Below, piece after piece: positions 1 to 4,801 of a stretch of DNA of 5,103 bases. Under the pieces are notes generated by a model. It was not told where the DNA came from. It saw nothing but the letters and a program-made list of their open reading frames with translations, and did no database searches. The stretch's first letter is position 1, and each line of letters begins with the position of its first letter. The position numbers were made by a program, and so were the translations under genes. The stretch spans positions 1 through 5,103 of the forward strand of contig CAKZKB010000419.1 of the NCBI GenBank assembly GCA_937121005.1, given 5' to 3'. The stretch is from an uncultured cyanobacterium (GTDB lineage: Bacteria; Cyanobacteriota; Cyanobacteriia; Cyanobacteriales; Geitlerinemataceae).

Positions 1-58
1 CGGTCGGCTACCGAGCGGACATTTCTCGGTCTCTCGCGAGCCCTAACTGCTACTGGAA

Positions 59-1657
59 TTGTCTGCGTACCGTCGATCGAAACGCCATACCCCCAAACGT
101 CGCTCTTGGTGGCGATTCGCACTCTTGTGGGTAGCCACGATCGCGGTTATCATCACCCTAGCCATTCCCACTATCGCAGCCGAAACCGAACCTGTCACCC
201 TAGACGGGCGCGAGGTCTTTAAAGTTACCGATCTGCCCCAGTTTCCCGCCAGAGAGCGCGTCGAGTGGATCGAGTCTCAACTTGAGGAAGCTGTTGAGAG
301 TGGCGATCCCGTTGATGTTGAAGTCCGCGATCGCGACGGGTTGCCCACGATATGGGTGAACGAAAGCTATTTGCTCACCGTCACTGAAGAAGATGTGGTC
401 AGCGACTGGAGTACCCAGCGTCAGGCGCGATACTGGGCGCGGAAAATTCAAGAAACCCTCGATCGCGCCCGAGAAGAGCGCAGTGCAGACTTTATCAAGC
501 GAATGTTGGTGCTGGCGGCTGCCGTGTTGGTGGCTGCGTTCGCGCTGCATATTGCGTTAGGGCGAGTGTGGCGGCAATTGTTAATCCCCCTCATCCACCA
601 GCAGCGCAACCCTGGAGATATGGAAACTGCAACTGGGGCCAGAGTCAAGGAAGGGCTTTTGCACTTGACGTTAGCTGTAGTGCGCTTGGTGTTGTGGGTG
701 ACAACCTTATTTTATATTAGCAGTTTATTTCCGATCGCCCGTCGGTGGAGCTATCGCATTTTTGAGGTGGCGATCGCGTCTTTGACGGCTCCCGTGCTCA
801 CTGTCGGCCAGTCATCTTATTCTCTCATCGAACTGTTAATTCCGATCGCCATGTTGATTGGCGTGGTGCTGCTATCCAATACGCTGATCGATGTGTTGCG
901 ATCGCGGGTTCTCGATTTTACCAGTCTCGATCGCGGTGCGAAAGAAGCGATCGCGGTGATTAGTAAATATGCTTTTATTGTTATCGGTAGCATCGTCGTT
1001 TTGCAGTTGTGGGGACTCGATATCAGTTCCCTAACTATTCTCGCCAGCGCCCTCGGTGTCGGGATCGGTTTCGGTTTGCAAGATATCGCTAAAAATTTAG
1101 GAAGCGGATTGGTCTTGCTGTTCGAGCGTCCCATTCAGCCGGGAGATTTCATCGAAGTCGGCCAGCACACGGGAACGGTGGAGCGGATCGGGTCTCGCAG
1201 TACCACGATTCGCACTCTCGACCAAGTTTCAATTATCGTTCCCAACTCCCGATTTTTAGAAAATGAAGTTATCAACTGGAGTCACGATAACCCTGTTTCT
1301 CGGTTGCGCTTGCCTGTTGGTGTCGCTTACGGTTCCGATCTGCAACAAGTGAAAGCAGTTCTCCTCGATGCTGCTCGCAATCACGCCGATGTTTTAAAGG
1401 TTCCGCCCCCCAATGTTTTATTTATTGGCTTTGGCGATAGTTCTCTCGATTTCGAGTTGTTGGTTTGGTGTTCCGAACCCAGTCGCCAGTATTTTATTAC
1501 CAGCGATCTTTATTTTGAAGTTGAGGCAGGGTTCAATCGTGTCGGTGTCGAAATTCCGTTTCCGCAACGGGATTTACACCTGCGATCGGGACAGTTTCCC
1601 ATTGGTTTATCTCCCGAATTGGAGCAGTTGCTTTTGAGATTGTTTGGAAAAAATTAG
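59..1657 (+). CDS. MscS-family mechanosensitive ion channel, 532 aa
   Basis: Predicted small-conductance mechanosensitive channel that would open under membrane tension to release osmolytes during hypo-osmotic shock. The start is TTG at 59: the frame is closed by TAA at 44-46 and has no ATG between, so a non-ATG start is forced. A very basic N-tail (residues 5-19) is followed by a hydrophobic stretch (20-40) ending TIAAE, a likely signal peptide or first helix. A soluble segment follows (about 42-145), then membrane helices at about 148-168, 199-223, 255-280 and 300-318. The pore helix is at 322-354 with the Gly/Ala-rich motif GVGIGFGLQDIAKNLGSGL (333-351). The family beta domain starts ERPIQPGDFIEVG (356-368), and the C-terminal hallmark VGVEIPFPQRDLHL is at 495-508. 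It is about 245 residues longer than E. coli MscS because of the N-terminal periplasmic and extra membrane part, which is common in cyanobacteria. It is monocistronic here; the next intact gene is convergent. Confidence 0.95.
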   Translation: MSAYRRSKRHTPKRRSWWRFALLWVATIAVIITLAIPTIAAETEPVTLDGREVFKVTDLPQFPARERVEWIESQLEEAVESGDPVDVEVRDRDGLPTIWVNESYLLTVTEEDVVSDWSTQRQARYWARKIQETLDRAREERSADFIKRMLVLAAAVLVAAFALHIALGRVWRQLLIPLIHQQRNPGDMETATGARVKEGLLHLTLAVVRLVLWVTTLFYISSLFPIARRWSYRIFEVAIASLTAPVLTVGQSSYSLIELLIPIAMLIGVVLLSNTLIDVLRSRVLDFTSLDRGAKEAIAVISKYAFIVIGSIVVLQLWGLDISSLTILASALGVGIGFGLQDIAKNLGSGLVLLFERPIQPGDFIEVGQHTGTVERIGSRSTTIRTLDQVSIIVPNSRFLENEVINWSHDNPVSRLRLPVGVAYGSDLQQVKAVLLDAARNHADVLKVPPPNVLFIGFGDSSLDFELLVWCSEPSRQYFITSDLYFEVEAGFNRVGVEIPFPQRDLHLRSGQFPIGLSPELEQLLLRLFGKN

Positions 1658-1691
1658 GGAATTGGTTTTTGGGCTATTCTCCTACAGCTTG

Positions 1692-1838
1692 TCATGTTTC
1701 TGTCTCGAAAACGTCCGGCCAAATTTCGCGCACGGGTAATTCCCAACCGGGAAACAGTTCGGGAAGGGTGAGGGTATCGTTACTGTCTAAAATAACGCTT
1801 TCCTGCTGCGATCGATAAATGGTGACAGTTTCGAGATA
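1692..1838 (-). pseudogene. C-terminal remnant of a Uma2-family (DUF820) protein
   Basis: Reading the minus strand from 1838 to the TGA at 1692-1694 gives 48 codons without a stop: YLETVTIYRSQQES, then ILDSNDTLTLPELFPGWELP, then VREIWPDVFETET. The ending 'LTLPxLFPGWELPVxEIWPxVF' is the usual C-terminus of Uma2/DUF820 proteins, which have a PD-(D/E)XK-like nuclease fold and are greatly expanded in cyanobacteria. The N-terminal roughly 130 residues, including the catalytic core, are missing. Just upstream the frame runs into the CGAGCAA heptamer repeat and then the 3' end of the TPR gene, with no start codon in a sensible place. The piece is therefore a decayed relic and not a working gene. The family call is from memory of the motif and was not searched. 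Confidence 0.7.
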
Positions 1839-1876
1839 TTGCTCGTTGCTCGTTGCTCGTTGCTCATTGTTCGTTG
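1839..1876. repeat. Tandem heptanucleotide repeat TTGCTCG (five units plus 3 nt)
   Basis: Three perfect TTGCTCG units (1839-1859) are followed by TTGCTCA (1860-1866), TTGTTCG (1867-1873) and a partial TTG. On the minus strand the unit reads CGAGCAA. Short tandemly repeated heptamers of this kind (STRR) are typical of filamentous cyanobacteria and probably arise by slippage. It lies exactly between the Uma2 remnant and the stop codon of the TPR gene, suggesting a scar at the truncation point. Confidence 0.85.
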
Positions 1877-1887
1877 AAATGATACGA

Positions 1888-2679
1888 TTACGATCGCAAA
1901 AATCCCTCCAACGCCGTTACCAAACGTGGGGGCCAGCGCCGCACGGTTTCCACCCAATTAAGATCCTCGTAACGGCGATCGAGTCCGGCGACTGCAACCC
2001 AGTGACTTTGGGCCTCTCCAGCATTTCCGCGTTCCCAGAGGGCGGCGGCCAGGGCGGCCCGCATATCGGCATAATTGGGATACTGGCGTACCAATTTTCG
2101 CATGGCGGCGATCGCCCCTTCCTCGTCCCCAGTTTGGTATTGTGCTAAAGCGAGGTTAGCCCGCGCCACTGTCGAGTCAGGATCCAGGTCGATCGCCTTT
2201 TTGTAGTCCGCGATCGCTGCTTCCCACCGTCCGGCCCCAGCGTTAGCATTGCCCCGGTTGTTGTAGGCGGCCCCGTCTTCAGGTAAGCGGACAATGGCGT
2301 TATCGTAGGCCGCGATCGCCTCGTCCCTGCGTTGCAACCGTTCTAACGCAATTCCCCGGCCCAGGTAAGGATCGGCCGCCTCGGGCATCAGTTCGATGGC
2401 GCGGTTATAATCTTCTAGGGCGGCTTGCAGGTGATTTTGGGCCAGGCGGGTTCCGGCGCGGTTGCTGTAGGCGATCGCATTTTCTGGCAGGCGATCGAGA
2501 ATTTCCGTCCAGTCGGTTTCGGCGGTGTTAAAGTTTCCTCGGGCGATCGCTTCAAAGGCTTGCTGCGCCAACTCTGGCAGCGATACCATTTGCGCCGAAA
2601 CCGGAAACGCGATCGTTAAAGACGCGATCGCCGCTAGCACCCCCGCCAACACCATTCTACCGATCTTTCTAAATCCCAT
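1888..2679 (-). CDS. Exported tetratricopeptide-repeat protein, 263 aa
   Basis: Likely a periplasmic or thylakoid-lumen scaffold; its partner cannot be told from sequence. Residues 1-30 form a signal peptide: basic MGFRKIGR, then a hydrophobic core, then FPVSA before QM, a good signal peptidase I site. Six 34-residue TPR-like units follow almost without gaps: 34-67, 68-101, 102-135, 136-169, 170-203 and 204-237. The middle ones are the most canonical (for example AAYNNRGNANAGAGRWEAAI at 137-156, then a KAIDLDPDS end). The first and last units are divergent. A short tail (238-263, EDLNWVETVRRWPP...) closes the protein. The ATG at 2679 is 3 nt after the hfq stop and has no Shine-Dalgarno, so it is probably translated by coupling from hfq in one operon. 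Clear TPR protein; specific function unknown. Confidence 0.92.
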   Translation of the reverse strand: MGFRKIGRMVLAGVLAAIASLTIAFPVSAQMVSLPELAQQAFEAIARGNFNTAETDWTEILDRLPENAIAYSNRAGTRLAQNHLQAALEDYNRAIELMPEAADPYLGRGIALERLQRRDEAIAAYDNAIVRLPEDGAAYNNRGNANAGAGRWEAAIADYKKAIDLDPDSTVARANLALAQYQTGDEEGAIAAMRKLVRQYPNYADMRAALAAALWERGNAGEAQSHWVAVAGLDRRYEDLNWVETVRRWPPRLVTALEGFLRS

Positions 2680-2682
2680 AAA

Positions 2683-2895
2683 TTACGATTGCGGGTGCAG
2701 GTAAACAACGGAATGCCGCCAAATTAACGTCGGTTCGCCTTCGTCTTGCAGGCAAAAACAAGCTGCGTCTTGCCACAGCAGTTGTCCCGACAGTTTTTCT
2801 CCAGTCGTCAGTTGCACTTCGACGGTTTTTTTCTCTTTGATATAATTTTGCACCAGCCGAATGCTAGGCAAACCTGTATCGAATTCAGTAGCCAT
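2683..2895 (-). CDS. hfq: Hfq, cyanobacterial type, 70 aa
   Basis: Sm-like protein expected to form a hexameric ring. N-terminal FDTGLPSIRLVQNYIK matches the cyanobacterial Hfq signature (Synechocystis: FDSGLPSVRQVQ). The Sm1 part is about residues 22-48 (KTVEVQLTTGEKLSGQLLWQDA). The Sm2 part is about 55-68 (TLIWRHSVVYLHP), where RHSVV stands in the place of the KHAIS strand of E. coli Hfq. Cyanobacterial Hfq lacks the usual RNA-binding residues. In Synechocystis it acts with the pilus ATPase PilB1 in type IV pilus motility, so an RNA-chaperone role should not be assumed. The length of 70 residues is normal. Start is ATG at 2895 with no Shine-Dalgarno; the leader instead contains a heptamer repeat. 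It is first in an operon with the TPR gene 3 nt downstream. Confidence 0.9.
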   Translation of the reverse strand: MATEFDTGLPSIRLVQNYIKEKKTVEVQLTTGEKLSGQLLWQDAACFCLQDEGEPTLIWRHSVVYLHPQS

Positions 2896-2902
2896 GTTTC
2901 AA

Positions 2903-2923
2903 TGAGGTATGAGGTGTGAGGTA
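2903..2923. repeat. Three-copy heptamer repeat TGAGGTA in the hfq leader
   Basis: TGAGGTA, TGAGGTG, TGAGGTA in tandem, then a degenerate CGAG. It lies 8 nt upstream of the hfq start codon, where a ribosome binding site would be; in the hfq mRNA it reads as repeats of TACCTCA. It is a different heptamer from the one at 1839-1876. Confidence 0.7.
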
Positions 2924-2989
2924 CGAGTCCTTTTTTCTCTTTGGGGAACCCCAGATAACCGTCGCGATCGCGGTGAGTTTAGTTTACCA

Positions 2990-3020
2990 TATCTAACGCG
3001 ATCGCTGGGGAGTATGTCAA
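2990..3020 (-). promoter_or_regulatory. Candidate promoter for the hfq-TPR operon
   Basis: On the minus strand a perfect -35 TTGACA (plus-strand TGTCAA, 3015-3020) is followed by TTAGAT (plus-strand 2991-2996, 18 nt spacer) or TAGATA (2990-2995, 19 nt). The spacing is slightly long and the -10 imperfect. Transcription would start near 2984, giving a leader of about 90 nt with a small hairpin (GGGG/CCCC, plus-strand 2942-2953) and the heptamer repeat. Confidence 0.4.
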
Positions 3021-3050
3021 AATCAAGAATAGCCGCACGCTGACTTCCCC

Positions 3051-3533
3051 ATGAATTTAGACGCACAAATCCGATCGCTCGTCGAAAATGCCCCCCAAGA
3101 TGGCACAACCCCGCGCCTGGTGGAAGCCGTGGCCCCAGCAATGAAAGCCCTAGCCGGACAGTTGCGCCACGAACAATATTACGTGCTACAAAGTTCCCAG
3201 GGTCAGTGGCGAGTTACGGCACTTAGCAACCGCGATCGTCCCGATTTGGAAAAAACCGTCATTTATGCTTTTCCCTCCCTCCAAGACGCGCAAAACGCCG
3301 CTCGCAGCCCCGAAACATCCCCGGCGGTTGTCGCCGTTCCCCTCCCGGTGACGCATATTTTGTTTCAAATGATGGCATTTAAAACGGTCGATAGCCTAAT
3401 TTTCTTTGAAACACCCGGTAATTTACAACAAGGCGCAGAAGTCCACAACGCCGACTTACAAAAATTGGTGAACGATTCCCTGGGGCAGTATTTCGATACT
3501 CGCACGAATCGCATTCCGCCGAATATGGCTTGA
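3051..3533 (+). CDS. Conserved-hypothetical-type cyanobacterial protein, 160 aa
   Basis: I do not recognise a named domain. The protein is soluble, with no signal peptide or membrane segment. The N-terminus is mostly helical (residues 1-40, MNLDAQIRSLVENAPQDG then VEAVAPAMKALAGQL). A likely beta-rich middle follows (HEQYYVLQSSQGQWRVTALS at 40-59, then TVIYAFPSL about 70-77). An alanine/serine/proline-rich stretch around 80-100 holds PVTHILFQMM. A helical C-terminus ends in the tail PPNMA. Codon use and HIP1 sites match the neighbouring genes, so it looks native and intact. Start ATG at 3051 lacks a Shine-Dalgarno (preceded by CTTCCCC), common in cyanobacteria. It is divergent from hfq with a 155-nt gap that must hold both promoters. 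Function unknown. Confidence 0.88.
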   Translation: MNLDAQIRSLVENAPQDGTTPRLVEAVAPAMKALAGQLRHEQYYVLQSSQGQWRVTALSNRDRPDLEKTVIYAFPSLQDAQNAARSPETSPAVVAVPLPVTHILFQMMAFKTVDSLIFFETPGNLQQGAEVHNADLQKLVNDSLGQYFDTRTNRIPPNMA

Positions 3534-3565
3534 TATCCGATCCGGTGAATAACCCCACAATTTTC

Positions 3566-3600
3566 TAGGGGCTAAGCATTCGGACAAGAACGTGAAGATT
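3566..3600. repeat. Fragment of a dispersed cyanobacterial repeat (AGGGGCTAAGCATTCGG type)
   Basis: The block TAGGGGCTAAGCATTCGGA (3566-3584) closely resembles the end of a widespread cyanobacterial MITE-like repeat that usually reads GGGGCGAAGCATTCGG and ends with the inverted copy. No inverted partner is present here, so only one end remains. Recognition is from memory; a genome-wide copy count would settle it. Confidence 0.45.
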
Positions 3601-3608
3601 TCGTCATA

Positions 3609-3669
3609 TAGGGGCAAACGGCGTTTGCCCATTTCCAAATGTAACGGGCGAACGCCGTTCGCCCCTACA
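3609..3669. repeat. Paired palindromes (GGGCAAAC/GTTTGCCC and GGGCGAAC/GTTCGCCC)
   Basis: Two 19-bp hairpins, 3612-3630 and 3646-3664, each with 8-bp arms and a 3-nt centre, are separated by 15 nt. The outer edges TAGGGGC and GCCCCTA also pair, so the whole 61 bp can form one nested structure. It resembles the abundant GTAGGGGCGAACGGC...GCCCCTAC repeat of cyanobacteria, probably a small non-autonomous element. It sits in 3534-3812, a stretch where I see no gene; other items there are a perfect-arm GC palindrome CCCCCTGGGGG (3713-3723) and two HIP1-type sites. Confidence 0.75.
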
Positions 3670-3812
3670 TCTGGTGTCCCATCTGTTGCATCAATTCTGG
3701 AAATTGGTATTACCCCCTGGGGGCGGACGATACTACAGCGATCGCGCCTGCACTGAAAACCCCGGCCAGGCGAGGATTTGAGGCGATCGCAAAAAAAAGT
3801 TTTCCCAACCCC

Positions 3813-3841
3813 TTGACACTTTTGTATTACGGCTGTAGTAT
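3813..3841 (+). promoter_or_regulatory. Sigma-70-type promoter ahead of the small protein and RNA array
   Basis: Perfect -35 TTGACA (3813-3818), exactly 17 nt spacer, -10 TAGTAT (3836-3841; 4 of 6 to consensus). An A-tract (3791-3798) lies just upstream. Transcription would start near 3847. A hairpin GCGGTT/AACCGC (3864-3880) would form near the 5' end of the RNA. The nearest good downstream gene is the 66-residue protein at 4246, so the leader would be about 400 nt. Confidence 0.6.
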
Positions 3842-3960
3842 AGAAACTGTGGCAAGCAAGAGAGCGGTTATCGCAACCGCAACTCACGAGTCCACCGAAC
3901 CTTGACAACTGAATATCGATCGGGCATTTGACACAAGACAACCCAACGGACACGACTCAG

Positions 3961-4161
3961 ATGGTTCTATTTTTCGTCCGACTGTTCGGCCGGTTTCTCC
4001 TTCACCAAGAGGTGGAAAAACTGCCGCCACAGTCTCACCGCGATCGCGTTTCTGATGACCTAGAACGCGACAACCATCGACCTATACCGACGCATTCCAC
4101 GACCGAAATGACTCAGCGCATCGAACGAGATTACTCACTCGAGCGGCGTTTGTTCTTGTAG
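3961..4161 (+). CDS. Doubtful small open frame in the leader (66 aa from ATG)
   Basis: An open frame runs to TAG at 4159-4161. It could begin at ATG 3961 (MVLFFVRLFGRFLLHQEVEK...) or at TTG 3928, but neither has a convincing Shine-Dalgarno. The first 15 residues are hydrophobic and basic; the rest is polar and rich in Arg, Asp, His and Thr. No family is recognised. It may be a leader peptide gene or chance; chance is somewhat more likely. Confidence 0.2.
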   Translation: MVLFFVRLFGRFLLHQEVEKLPPQSHRDRVSDDLERDNHRPIPTHSTTEMTQRIERDYSLERRLFL

Positions 4162-4245
4162 AAAATTGTAGCACGTAACCGCTAGCACTTTCTACAGGCG
4201 AATGCCTTACCGTCCCCCATTTGCAACCTAACCGGAGGTGCTAGC
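4157..4245 (+). promoter_or_regulatory. Inverted repeats that could mask the ribosome binding site of the small gene
   Basis: GCTAGCAC (4181-4188) is the exact reverse complement of GTGCTAGC (4238-4245), which overlaps the end of the Shine-Dalgarno GGAGGTG (4234-4240) and touches the ATG at 4246. A second TAGCAC copy lies at 4169-4174. A competing pair is TGTAGAAA (4157-4164) with TTTCTACA (4189-4196), directly abutting the first arm. The layout allows alternative folds that hide or free the translation start. The GGAGG at 7 nt spacing is unusually strong for this window and fixes the start. Confidence 0.45.
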
Positions 4246-4446
4246 ATGGTTCACGTTCGTTTTGAAGGGCGTTCCTACGACGTTACCGAACGCCAGATTC
4301 ACATTAGCCGAGATGCGAGCGATCGCACGATTAAAAGCCGACTGGCGCAACATTTTGATGTCACCGAAAATCGCTTCGAGACTTACGTCGTCGATCGTCG
4401 TCCCAGTGGCGATATCATCGTCCGACCCGAAGCCGTTTACGGTTAA
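4246..4446 (+). CDS. Small 66-aa protein of unrecognised function, possible beta-grasp (ubiquitin-like) fold
   Basis: Start ATG 4246 is set by a strong GGAGG (4234-4238). The predicted order is strand (VHVRFEG, 2-8), strand (RSYDVTE, 9-15), helix (SDRTIKSRLAQHFD, about 25-38), strand (RFETYVVDRR, 43-52) and strand (DIIVRPEAVYG, 55-66). This beta-beta-alpha-beta-beta order is compatible with a small beta-grasp fold, but that is inference. The C-terminus VRPEAVYG looks like a conserved tail. There is no signal peptide, no membrane segment and no catalytic motif. It is the only well-supported gene after the promoter at 3813, and its stop is 13 nt before the first tRNA-like RNA unit, so co-transcription and a joint role with the RNAs are plausible. 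It is strongly charged, which would suit RNA or protein binding. Confidence 0.85.
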   Translation: MVHVRFEGRSYDVTERQIHISRDASDRTIKSRLAQHFDVTENRFETYVVDRRPSGDIIVRPEAVYG

Positions 4447-4459
4447 GTAAAATCCTTGT

Positions 4460-4587
4460 GGCGCACCCTCACCTAAAAAGCCTACATACGCTATTGGTAA
4501 CACTGACGAAAGTTAGTTGTAGGTTCAAATCCTGCCCTCTCCGCTTCTGGAGAGGTGGCAAATTCCGGCTTTTTTAACTCGTGCGCC
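4460..4587 (+). ncRNA. tRNA-like RNA unit 1 (permuted acceptor, no anticodon)
   Basis: Outer helix GGCGCAC (4460-4466) with GTGCGCC (4581-4587). Internal loop CCTCACCT / TAACTC. Inner helix AAAAAGCC (4475-4482) with GGCTTTTT (4567-4574). The core starts in the shared GCCTACATAC (4480-4489). A D-arm-like GCTATTGGTA (4490-4499) follows, then a hairpin ACTGAC-GAAA-GTTAGT (4502-4517) whose GNRA tetraloop replaces an anticodon loop. Next is a perfect T-arm GTAGG-TTCAAAT-CCTGC (4519-4535). With no gap comes a 7-bp hairpin CCTCTCC / GGAGAGG (4536-4542, 4549-4555): an acceptor stem in reversed strand order, closed by GCTTCT. TGGC (4556-4559) can pair with GCTA (4490-4493). It may be a tRNA mimic that cannot decode. 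Confidence 0.65.
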
Positions 4588-4616
4588 CTCCATTTTTTCC
4601 CTCGAACTTGAGTTGT

Positions 4617-4796
4617 CTTCCCGCATCCTAACAGCTAAAGCCTACATACTTTCCCAGTTACGATCTGGAAGGTTGTAGGTTACGCGCTTCGCGCACGCTT
4701 CGCGAGCGACTCCTACCATCCGCTTGTAATGCGGATGTAGCTCAATTGGATAGAGCGTTCAAAGTAAACTATGGCTTTAGCGACTCGTGCGGGAAG
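4617..4796 (+). ncRNA. tRNA-like RNA unit 2: circularly permuted tRNA-Arg(ACG)-like core
   Basis: Outer helix CTTCCCGCA (4617-4625) with TGCGGGAAG (4788-4796). Internal loop TCCTAACA / GACTCG. Inner helix GCTAAAGCC (4634-4642) with GGCTTTAGC (4773-4781). Third helix TACTTT (4647-4652) with AAAGTA (4761-4766). Core order: anticodon arm CCAG-TTACGAT-CTGG (4654-4668); variable AGGTT; T-stem GTAGG (4675-4679) / CCTAC (4712-4716); 3' acceptor strand CATCCGC (4717-4723); loop TTGTAAT; 5' acceptor strand GCGGATG (4731-4737); TA; D-arm GCTC-AATTGGATA-GAGC (4740-4756). Joining 4731-4757 to 4653-4723 and removing the T-loop insert (4682-4706) gives 73 nt with every tRNA spacing correct and anticodon ACG (4660-4662). 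The break falls in the 5' strand of the anticodon stem (about positions 26-30). Confidence 0.75.
4682..4706 (+). repeat. Small palindromic repeat inserted in the T-loop of RNA unit 2
   Basis: The T-stem of unit 2 encloses 32 nt where 7 are expected. Removing 25 nt (4682-4706, ACGCGCTTCGCGCACGCTTC then GCGAG) leaves TTCGACT, a canonical T-loop. The segment contains two hairpins, GCGC-TTC-GCGC and CGCT-TCGCG-AGCG, and resembles the GCGCTTCGCGCACGC dispersed repeats common in cyanobacteria. The exact borders could shift by a base or two. Confidence 0.65.
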
Positions 4797-4801
4797 TTTT
4801 T

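Larger units (their letters stand above)
3842..4245 (+). other. Long leader region of about 400 nt with no confident gene
   Basis: Between the promoter and the small gene lies a leader with a 5' hairpin (3864-3880), a second TTGACA (3902-3907) without a convincing -10, and one weak open frame (see 3961-4161). Its length suggests a structured or regulatory leader. No riboswitch class was recognised. Confidence 0.4.

Noticed and set aside
1..58. Possible tail of an upstream gene ending at TAA 44-46
   Set aside because: Only 14 codons are visible and they match nothing recognisable.
1819..2148. Plus-strand open frame antisense to the TPR gene
   Set aside because: Shadow of the TPR coding frame; it begins in the heptamer repeat and shows no plausible protein features.
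3456..3953. 165-codon minus-strand open frame
   Set aside because: It overlaps the end of the 3051 gene, the repeat elements and the 3813 promoter, has no domain or start signal, and owes its length to GC-rich palindromes.
4238..4450. Second plus-strand frame and a minus-strand frame over the 66-aa gene
   Set aside because: The frame starting at 4246 has the strong GGAGG at the right spacing and coherent strand-helix pattern; the others do not.
4567..4575. GGCTTTTTT read as an intrinsic terminator
   Set aside because: The T-run is itself paired with AAAAAGCC in the inner helix of unit 1, and equivalent positions in the other units keep the pairing, so an RNA helix explains it better. Partial termination cannot be excluded.
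4617..4796. Permuted two-piece tmRNA
   Set aside because: There is a full anticodon arm and D-arm, no tag-encoding open frame, and no G-U pair of the alanine acceptor type.
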